From Pseudopyrenochaeta lycopersici (taxonomy: Eukaryota > Ascomycota > Dothideomycetes > Pleosporales > Pseudopyrenochaetaceae), in assembly GCA_003313425.1 (NCBI GenBank), contig NHZP01000040.1, forward strand, positions 124,001-188,000: DNA of 64,000 nt, written 5' to 3'. Shown here piece after piece: positions 55,935 through 64,000 of the stretch. A model generated the notes under the pieces. That model made no database searches, had not been told where the DNA came from, and saw only the letters and a list, made by a program, of their open reading frames with translations. Every line of letters starts with the position of its first letter. Position 1 is the stretch's first letter. The translations under genes were made by a program, and so were the position numbers.

Positions 55935-57653
55935 CTAGAACAACTTGTGTTCCAGAGTCATATCGTTTTCAGGCTCAAGACCGACGCAAGCGCGGAAGAT
56001 GTTGGTGAGAGCAGCACGCTGCTTGGCAAGAGCGTTGACAACAGGAGTACCAGCCGGCACAAGAGGAGCCTAGAGAATTGTTAGCTTTTCAATGTATGGA
56101 GCTGACTTATTTCATACACATACCTTGAGCATGTAGCTGAGAATGCTGAGCACGCTGTGGAAGCCAGAGTACTTGGCATCAGTAGCCTCAGCACTGTGAG
56201 ACTTCCACTGAACGCGAGTCATAATCTCAGTGACGAGGACCAAGTCAATAATCAAGGGCGCAGCAAGGAGGGAGTCTTCGCAGACGTTGAACAAGCTGAT
56301 AGTCTGGTGACCGTCCAAGAAGATCTCGGCGTAGTACTCATCAAGAGCACGCTTGTCGTCACCGACAGCAGGCATGTATTTGATGACAACGCAATGGTCG
56401 GGGTGCTCACCCTCCTTGTAAAGGACGTTGTTGGCAGCGACCATGTCATCGACAACATTCGACTTGGAAATCTCCTTGGAGCGGAACTGCTTCTGGGAGC
56501 TAAGGTTCATACCATCGTTGTTGCCAAGATGGTTGTAGCTGGCAATAGAGGTGAGCTTGATACCGGCGTTGATCAAGAAGTCAACGAGGGCCGACTTCAT
56601 CTTGGTCTGACCGGACTTGAAGTCATCACCGCCCACGAAGGCATTGTGCTTCTCGGCAAGCTGGATAGCACCAGGGACAAAGGTGTTCTGGGGAGAGCCG
56701 TTGATGAATGGAACACCCTCGAGGATGGAGGCAACAGCGAAAATGGTCGAAGGAGCGACTTCCTCATGACCAGCCTCAATAGCCTTCAACAGATTGTCGG
56801 CAGTGTCGTTGACGCCCTCGAGGATATCGGCATAGCGCTCTGTATTGGCAGTCCACTGAACGATTACCTTGTCAAGATTATTGGCAGCCTTGAAGTCGCT
56901 GGAAAAGCATTAGCAATGGCGCCGAGCGGGTCAGTGAATTATAACGTACCGAAGGTCCTTGCGGATCTGCTCAACATGGGCCCAAGAGGCTTTGGTGCCC
57001 TCGAGAACGTTATCGGCGCGCTCCTCCTGGTTGGCGGCAATGAAGTCGGGGTAGTAGATACTAGGAAGAGGCTTCATGGCGCTCATTTCCTTTCGCACAA
57101 GAGATTTCAGCGAAGGAGAGAGGACCTTGGCGCGATCCATGGCCTCGGCGAGGTTCATGCCGCTGATGTCCCACCCACCGACGACAAGATCGTTGGGGTG
57201 GACCATGGGCAGCAGGTCATGGAAAGGAATATGGATCTCCTTGCCAGTCTTGCTGTCGACACCAAGTTTGGTAGTAGAGCTCATGATGACGGAGCCATAG
57301 TAGTTGGCGCCACGCTTGCCCTCCTTTGTCTCCCAGACGAGATTGCGCTTGTTGGCGATGATACCAGCGGTGACCGTGGTGCCGTTGTTACCACCCCATC
57401 CGACGAGCATGACACCGACCTTGGGAACCTTGCGTTCGACCTTGAAATCATATAAAGTCTCCTTGGGAACAGCCACATACTTGCCGTCGGCGTTCTGGGT
57501 AACGTCCGTGGTACGGTAGGTGTACTTTGACTTGATGGTGTCCTCAGAGTACTCAACATTTGGGGAGCTCACAGTAAAGAGATCCTTGGGTGGGGCCGTC
57601 TTCACTTCAAACCCATTCGCGTGGCCGACGCTTTCTTCTGCGTGAGGCGCCAT
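55935..57653 (-). CDS. INO1: Inositol-3-phosphate synthase
   Basis: Three exons: 57653-56950, 56898-56124 and 56069-55935, with introns of 51 and 54 bp, giving 537 residues (yeast Ino1 has 533). The NAD-binding glycine motif is [15 protein letters not shown], near residues 77-91. Other blocks are [21 protein letters not shown], the catalytic-core stretches [14 protein letters not shown] and [15 protein letters not shown], and [33 protein letters not shown]. The C-terminus [13 protein letters not shown] is family-typical. The enzyme converts glucose-6-phosphate to inositol-3-phosphate in the cytosol, the committed step to inositol and phosphatidylinositol. Donors are GTACGT and GTATGT. A long open frame of 432 codons lies on the opposite strand but is a shadow of codon bias. 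Confidence 0.96.
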
Positions 57654-60180
57654 AGTAGTTGGTAGCGGAGTTCTTTTTGGCTTGATAGCAAATTGAACTT
57701 AATTGCGGAAGTCTAAATCCGACGCTGCCCCAGAAGGAGAAGTACGTCGGCCGGCGAATGGGTTGTGGACGCTGTAGACGGTCAGTGAGGCACGACTGGC
57801 GGTGTTGAGGGGTACATACGAGCTGAGGAGATTGGAAAACGTCTTGACTATCTGGGCAATGGCCCGGGAGGAGAGATGGTGTGTTGAGTGAGGGGAAGAG
57901 AGGCTGTTAACTTGTTGGTAGCTGGCTGGCTGTCACAATAAGCTGGAGAGGTTGTGGTGAGTTTGAGGGCGAGAGAGAGGGAGCGATATAAATGCCCCTC
58001 GGTCTGCTGACTTATCGATAACAAGAAGACTAACAAACGAAATTGGCTCCCGCGTGCTGCCGGACAGCGTGTCTCCCACCGCTTCTTTCCCTTGACCTCC
58101 GTATTTGGTACCAACTTATGCCGCCGCCGCCCGAGTCAAGCGAGAGAAGCCAATGGGCGTAAGAGTACGTTCCTTAACGCGCTCGCCGCGCCCCGCTATC
58201 GCTCTCTCAATCTCAACATGCAGTAATGGCAACCGTAGTAGGCTTGGTGAAGGCGCATGGCACGAGACCACGGGCGAGAAGCTGCAGACGAGGACCATGA
58301 TCATTTTGACAGCTGGCAAGGCGGCCACGACAATGGGCTCTGGTGTTGACGTTTTGTTTTGACCGAATTACCCGTTCCTACAAGGCCCGAAAGCGTCCTG
58401 ACACCTGCATGAGCCCCGCTATCACGTGAGCGCGCTCACGCGAGAACGCGACCCCCTGTGCTTCCACCTCAAGAACCACCGCGCCTGCGGCCACATGATG
58501 CCTGCGCGATTACTTCCACACTCAACAACCCTTGACCGACACCAAACAAGGCGAGTGCAGCATTGCTAAGCCTTCTCGAAGTAGCGGTCGTTTCAAAGCA
58601 CGTCATCATTCCGATGCGGCAGGACGGCAGGACGGATCGACTGAGACTCTCCCAGCTTCAGAAATGTTTGCAGTAGTTTAGAAGAACACCACATCGTCGA
58701 TAATGGCAGGAATGCATGATCGGCCCTCCATCAGAATAGCCGCCCCAGCCAACTCTCATCTTGGCTGATTTGGAGCCATGGAGCTTTTCGTTGTGCACCG
58801 TCTAACCGAAACTCAATGCTATATCGGAATAAATGACCCTGCAGCCAACTGCCAACACACACAGGGACTGCCGGACTCCCATAAGCTCGCTTGCGAGCAA
58901 AGACAGAAGCGGAAGGCTGCATTTGAGGGCTGGGGGCTGATCCATCAGCCTCGCAGTTCGCCATGGGAACCATGCTAGGCCTGTGCCGCAGAAGTTGGAC
59001 AGTTGCACCGGGCTTGGTCTTCGAAACGATGCAGTAGCTCGCATCACGCAGGTTGAAACTTCACAGCTCTCCGATCCGCTGAGCATATCGTCGCAACATC
59101 TATGCAAACAAGAACAAGTTTCGAAGCAGACACTGTCGTCGTAGCAAAAGGGGCGCTTAGCCATCGATAGTCCCGGCGCCGACACCGAGACAGCACAGAT
59201 CGTTCATCAACAATTGTGCTCAACTCTGCCCAATCAGGGGGCAGCGTAATGTCCGGGGGGATGATGGTTCTCCTGCGCATGGACAACTTGCGAACAAGGC
59301 CTCCAGCCTCCCAATCGACTCTGCAGAAATTGCTTGGCCCTGTAGTGCCAATCTTGACTTTTGCGGCTGCCTCGATTGATGGATATCGTGCATCTCGCGA
59401 AGCCATGCCGATTGCCATATATCGTCATGGGCGCTTGCGACACCCACGAGACAGTTTGTCGGCGGATAACGGTTTCATCACAATTTTGGCGGTTTCCACG
59501 CATTCGACTGGCTAGCACGGCAGAAACCAAAGGACCTGCAAGCTGCCGCTCCGTGCGCGCCCAGGATTTCCCGTCGAATCATGAGCCCCGCCCAGCACCA
59601 TCATCAGCGCCACGATTCAGGGACGAGCGGGTTACGTGCATCTGCAGCCAAAGACCTTGAGATGCGCGCCTGTCTTTGGCTACGGGGCCTTTTCGTCTTT
59701 GATTGCAGACCAGCCTTACTGCTCGTTACGAGCGTTGTGTGGCCAGCAGTTACACAGCATGGTTGTTTAATGCCTGTATGTTTGTTCATTAGTAGCAAAA
59801 TATCCAACATTGCGAGTGTCGCTTGTGGGGCAAAACAACCTCTCAAACCGGATGGTGGTATGGATGCAAAGACGCTAACTTATTATCCCGCTGCCGTTCT
59901 CAGATCAAAGCCAATTCGGTACCATTCCCGCATTGTCCCCCCTGATCCAGCAGGGCCCACCGGCTCCGAAGATCATAGAGCTCTTGGACTTCTAGGTCCG
60001 ACCCTAGGCGCACACATCCGTCTTCGAGGGCCACCTGCGTGTATCCACACCCTCACTCTATGTCATCGTCGAAACCGCCTTCCCACCAAACGCTGGACGT
60101 GAACAACACCTCGATTGTTTACCTTACCAGAACCAAACACAGACTACGCTGGCCACACCGGCTGGAATTTCACGGACAAC
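57654..60180. other. 2.5-kb gene-free region between divergent INO1 and LIM genes
   Basis: The left few hundred bases are the INO1 leader and promoter, with a purine-rich plus strand. The right end is the promoter of the LIM gene. Short open frames in the middle (58.7-60.1 kb) occur on both strands without motifs. No tRNA or repeat was recognised. Confidence 0.45.
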
Positions 60181-62378
60181 ATGGACCGAATGAGCCTCCT
60201 TCCGACGATCAAATGCTCGTCTTGTGCAGTTGATATCGACATCTTGCAATTAGCAGATCATGTCTGTGCCACGGCTCCCCCCTCCAGTGAGTTCATACTG
60301 CTTGTCTGTAGGATATCAATGCTGATCGATACTAGCAGCAACGGCGCCTGAGCCTATATCGCCAGTGTCGCCGAAGCTTGAGCGCGCCGCGAGTCTCGGG
60401 GGTCCATCATTCAGCAACAGGTCGAACATGCAGGCGCCATCAGGTCGCATGCCTCCCCCATCTCGAATCGATCCAAATATTGCCAGTACGTGATGACGAC
60501 CAACTATCGACAACTTGTGTGCTGATATGCCTAGATAAACCATTTCGTCCTCTTGAGCCGTCGCCGATGAGCAGCTACAGTGACTCAAGAAGTCGTTCTC
60601 CAATGACAGCCGCGCCACCGAAATCCCCGTTCAAAATGAATCGAAGCGTGACAACCCCCATTCCACGATCTAAGGCACCTCCCTCGCCCGATTATCTTCC
60701 GTCAAATATGGATTGTGCCTTTCCTCCGTTCCCTAGCAAAACTGCAACGCCTCAAAGCGCAAAATCTCAAAACCGGGATCGATTAGACCCAAACTATCAG
60801 CAAAGATACGCGGAACCAAGTCCTTTGTTTGCGCCGCTAAGCCCACGGACGAACGGTGGAGAGTTTGTTTCGAAACGTATGGACTCGATTGCGCCTGGGC
60901 CCTTTGATGGAAGAACAGACCGGAGGCCGAGCGCCTCGAGTGCATCAAGATCACCTGTGCGCGATGGATCAGCATTGGGACATCGGAGAACGGCCACACA
61001 GGATAGCACAAAAAGCAACGGAAGTCTGCACAAGCAGCGCGCATCTTTGACATCTATTGCGTCGCGCAGCTCCTCCTACTCGAATCGCAGCATAGGTCTC
61101 CCTTCTCATCCAAAATTCGGTAGAAACGAGGCTCCACCACCGCCGGTTCCATCCGCTTCCGAACAGGCAGACGGCATTGACGCTTTCCTTGCTCGCCTAC
61201 AGAAAGACTCTATGAAGTCCGTATCGACACCCTTGGACAGCGAGAGGAGAGGACCACCGCCACGCCCAAGGAGACCTTCAGAACAAGAGCTTGTCCCCAC
61301 CCCTATCGCGATCACGGCTTCTTCCGCTTTTGCTCCTCTATCAAACAACATGCCTCCTGCACGTAACCAGAGCCGCAATGGTTCAGAGAACGAGCTTCAG
61401 CAGGATATTGCGCCCTTCCGGTCACTCCAACCGCCACCTTTGGTTGCACCCACATTCGGGAATGATACACCGTTGAATCCATTACATACACCTTCAGATT
61501 CAGGTTTATCGGATGATTCATATGCCAGCTCTGGCTTCCGAAGTATAGCCAGCTCCCGATCCAGCCCACCAGGGTCAGTGGCTGGACACTCGCGACAGGT
61601 CTCAAAGACGGGTCGTTCTGACTTTCCACCCACTGAAAGAACTGCAAGCCCCGAGTCTTATGCAGAATTGCGGCCATTAAGGGAGCCTGAAAGTTACAAC
61701 ACACCAAATTGGTCGCATACAATCCCTCGATCATTGTCACCAGGATACTCCAGCATGCCAGAGTCACCCATGGACCCCGCGATCCAGATGGGTCTATTCG
61801 AGAGCCAACCGAGAGATCCACTTCCAGGACGAGCACCAGGGTTGAACGAGGAGAAAAGTCCCCCACGGCGCATGCCTGAACCTGGAATGCAGCAACCAGA
61901 CACTCGCCGCCCAAAACCCGTAGGCAGAGGAAAGTGCCGGGGATGCTCCGAGACCATCATTGGAAAGTCTGTCAAAGACTCCTCTGGCCGTCTCACTGGC
62001 CGCTACCATAAGCAGTGTTTCGCCTGTAGGACTTGCGGTGATCCGTTTCCGACTGCCGAGTTTTACGTTTTCGAAAACTTTCCCTATTGCGAGCACCATT
62101 ATCATGAGCTCAACGGGTCACTGTGTAACTCATGTGACCGCGGTATTGAAGGCCAATACCTAGAGACAGATATGCGCCAAAAGTTCCATCCAAGGTGCTT
62201 CACGTGCACGACCTGCCGAATTGTCCTACGCGACGGTTATTACGAAGTCGGCGGGCAAAAGTACTGCGACCGCCACGGGGAGCGCGCCGCAGCTCCGCAG
62301 CAAGGCTATCTAGGACCTGGTGGCTACAAACCGCGCAATGTGCAAAAGCGCCGAACGAGACTTATGATGATGGTATGA
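60181..62378 (+). CDS. LIM-domain protein, paxillin-like (Pxl1 type)
   Basis: Three exons: 60181-60286, 60339-60485 and 60535-62378, with introns of 52 and 49 bp, giving 698 residues. The start MDRMSLLPTIKCSSCAVDID is followed by about 500 residues of Ser/Pro/Arg-rich, probably disordered sequence with many SP sites. It includes the SEQADGIDAFLARLQKDSM block, an LD-motif-like helix. Two LIM zinc domains lie near the C-terminus: CRGCSETIIGKS...HKQCFACRTC...YCEHHYHE, then LCNSCDRGIEGQ...HPRCFTCTTC...YCDRH. Each has the double-finger spacing. The tail is KRRTRLMMMV. Yeast Pxl1 acts at sites of polarised growth and the cytokinetic ring with Rho GTPases. The same role here is inferred. The start Met is chosen because upstream ATGs are out of frame. 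Confidence 0.85.
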
Positions 62379-63500
62379 GCAATTCCTATCGCTCTCTGCT
62401 AATCATAATATTCCATTTTCTGTCATTCACGTTTTCCTTTGTCACATCAATTAGCGATACGGTTCTTTGGCATTGTATGAGCATTCTTCCCTTTCGTTCA
62501 TTCTGATACCCGGCCAGCCCGGCCTTATCTTTCCTGCCATTGCATTCTGTATACCCCTTAGATCTTCCATTCGCTACGATTTTGTAATCGCTTTGTTCGC
62601 CGATACGAACGCATTGGTGGTCCACTAGAACTGGCTGGCTGCTATTGGACTTGCCCGATATACCCCTTTCGTTTACTTATTACTTTTCGGTCTCTGTGAG
62701 ACCCAACTCTACTCTACCAATAATGAGTTCCGACTTGATGTTCGTACAACTCTGTAACAAACTTAATGTATACTGCGCACTATGTGTGCTCGCATCAATC
62801 CAAGATAATCAACACTTCAACTTGACACTTTACTCGCTTCATCTGAGACTCAATGACTATGTCCCATGCTGTAAATCAGAGAAAGTGCACTCCATACTGC
62901 ATCCACGGCAACAACAACGGCCTCGATACCGATTGTGCGCTTCACACGACTGCTCCCGTGCTATCCTTTCTTCAAAGGACTTTTGTCGTCACTCCTCCAC
63001 ATTCACATCTTCGAGAAGAGTTTACATTCACATATTAATAGGAGTAAATGAAGCATTTGGACCTTGCCTTTAATTCCTTTTGTGATACACAAAGCAACGC
63101 CTTCCAGAGGGAAATATATTCTACACAAACTTGCAACGAAATACGGCAGACTTCACATCCCACGACGCAGCCTTCAATCTCCTGCTCAGGTTGATAAAAC
63201 TTGTGTGCGTGGATTCGAATTTTGGTATGTAAATCGTCATTGTAGTAACGGCGTGCTCAGCATTCTTTGGTACTTGAACGTCCACCAACAACCCTCAAGA
63301 CTGGGTTGCAGACCCTTCTAGTGGCTATACAACCCCAGGAGCTCGATAAGCCTTCGATTCATGTGAGTATTATATGCAGAGTCAGCGTGGAACAGTCACT
63401 CATAGTATAAAGCCCAGCCATCCACCTCCTTCTGCATCTCGCTACCGTATATTCCTGATTACTAAGCAGCTGTACAACATCAAATAATTCCAGTCCTACT
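62379..63500. other. Intergenic region before the small proline-rich gene
   Basis: About 1.1 kb: LIM gene 3' region and the promoter of the next gene. A TATAAA (AGTATAAAGCCC) lies at about 63405-63410, some 90 bp before the ATG at 63501. Open frames here are short and show no motif. Confidence 0.4.
63405..63410 (+). promoter_or_regulatory. TATA box of the small proline-rich gene
   Basis: TATAAA in the context AGTATAAAGCCC lies about 90 bp upstream of the ATG at 63501, a reasonable distance for a fungal core promoter. This supports the call of the small gene downstream. Confidence 0.4.
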
Positions 63501-63846
63501 ATGCCGCCGCCAGAGGAAATCGCGAACATGCTTGCTCCTAGTAACCCGGGAACGCCTGGTACGTCTACTCAAGGCTTGCACTCAGGACGCTGTAGGCTGA
63601 CGTGATTCTCCTTCTTGTCCAAAGAGCCTGTTCCTACCCCTCCTCCGCCGTCCCCGAGCACGCACAAAATGCTTGAAAATGAGGTGACGAAATTCATCGC
63701 CAAATTTGGAGAGGGTGGTGGTGCGGCTACGCCGGTTAGTAGATGGCTCTCCCCATGCTCGTGTAGTGCTGACTAGGTGCCTCAAGCAACCTCCTCCTAG
63801 CCCGCCGCCTAATACACCAAGCAAACAGGCTATTTCTTGTGCCTAA
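63501..63846 (+). CDS. Small proline-rich protein, three exons
   Basis: Three short exons, 63501-63558, 63625-63734 and 63787-63846, give a 75-residue protein. It starts MPPPEEIANMLAPSNPGTPE, has a central helix-like KMLENEVTKFIAKFGEG, and ends in a second proline run and KQAISCA. Introns are GTACGT...AAAG (66 bp) and GTTAGT...CAAG (52 bp) with a GCTGAC branch-like site in the second. A TATAAA lies about 90 bp upstream and the context before ATG is pyrimidine-rich. The splice choice that restores PQPPPSPPPNTPSK is better than reading to the earlier TAG acceptor, which gives a stop after seven codons. I do not recognise the family. No signal peptide is present. It is too short in each exon to be found by simple frame scans. 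Confidence 0.5.
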
Positions 63847-64000
63847 GCACAGAATGATATTAATGGATGAATGATTGTTGAAACAATGAGATAGATTGAA
63901 TGGACGATGGGGTATTTGCTGGCATCGGTCCTTTGTTGGTTCTGTAGTGAACTTTGTAGCTACCCAAATGAAACATGATGTGCTTGAAATGGTCCATTCC
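63847..64000. other. Right-edge sequence
   Basis: The last 154 bases are presumably the 3' untranslated region of the small gene. Nothing else is visible before the window ends. Confidence 0.4.

Noticed and set aside
56157..57455. 432-codon plus-strand frame
   Set aside because: Entirely antisense to INO1 and spans both its exons and an intron; explained by strong codon bias.
63200..63240. GGATTCGAA box suggesting a minus-strand tRNA
   Set aside because: The T-stem does not pair and no A box was found at the right distance.

Overview
The window looks like nuclear DNA of a filamentous ascomycete (Pezizomycotina). A dothideomycete, possibly of the order Pleosporales, fits best, but that is inference from gene content. 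The evidence is short GT-AG introns (mostly 49-96 bp) with CTAAC/CTGAC-like branch sites, a group I G-alpha subunit nearly identical to fungal FadA/CGA1-type proteins, a CFEM receptor-like protein, an RTA1-family protein, a Zn2Cys6 regulator and a Fot1/pogo-type DNA transposon with a RIP-like stop codon. Exon-intron structures were built by hand from reading frames and splice signals. No database search was run.

Layout from left to right. 1-190: possible 3' end of a gene cut by the window edge. 2.4-3.6 kb (-): SWD2 WD40 protein, divergent from OAC1, a mitochondrial oxaloacetate-type carrier (4.06-5.2 kb, +). 5.8-7.4 kb (-): LAS1, a pre-rRNA ITS2 endonuclease subunit. 8.6-9.7 kb (-): an acidic low-complexity protein of unknown function. 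9.7-17.6 kb: 7.9 kb with no gene I can defend. 17.6-20.7 kb (+): a protein with a STAND-type fungal N-terminal domain and ankyrin-like repeats, with one GC-AG intron and an apparent frame break. 21.0-22.6 kb (-): SEC61 alpha. 23.6-29.2 kb: an accessory-looking group of RTA1-like membrane protein (+), Upc2-like Zn2Cys6 factor (+), GNAT acetyltransferase (-) and class I methyltransferase (-). 30.2-32.8 kb (-): transketolase in six exons. 33.9-36.2 kb (-): CFEM protein with one membrane span and a long cytoplasmic tail. 39.5-40.8 kb (+): G-alpha, with 3.3 kb of gene-free DNA upstream and 4.5 kb downstream. 45.2-48.8 kb (+): C2/EF-hand phosphatidylserine decarboxylase (PSD2 type). 49.4-51.1 kb (+): kinetochore protein Dsn1/Mis13. 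51.7-53.8 kb: complete Fot1/pogo-like element with 45-bp inverted repeats, a TA target duplication and one in-frame stop. 53.9-55.6 kb (-): RPA1/MEIOB-like OB-fold protein. 55.9-57.7 kb (-): inositol-3-phosphate synthase (INO1). 60.2-62.4 kb (+): paxillin-like LIM protein. 63.5-63.85 kb (+): a 75-residue proline-rich protein split over three exons.

Most of the window is housekeeping: COMPASS/CPF, ribosome biogenesis, the translocon, pentose phosphate pathway, phospholipid precursors, kinetochore and G-protein signalling. The accessory material is the 23.6-29.2 kb group, the 17.6 kb ankyrin-like gene, the CFEM protein and the transposon. No CRISPR array, rRNA or tRNA was recognised. I saw no convincing new multi-gene system. 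The items most worth a second look are the transposon with its single CAA-to-TAA type lesion, the small proline-rich gene, the GC-AG intron, the frame break in the ankyrin-like gene and the Wsc-like architecture of the CFEM protein.
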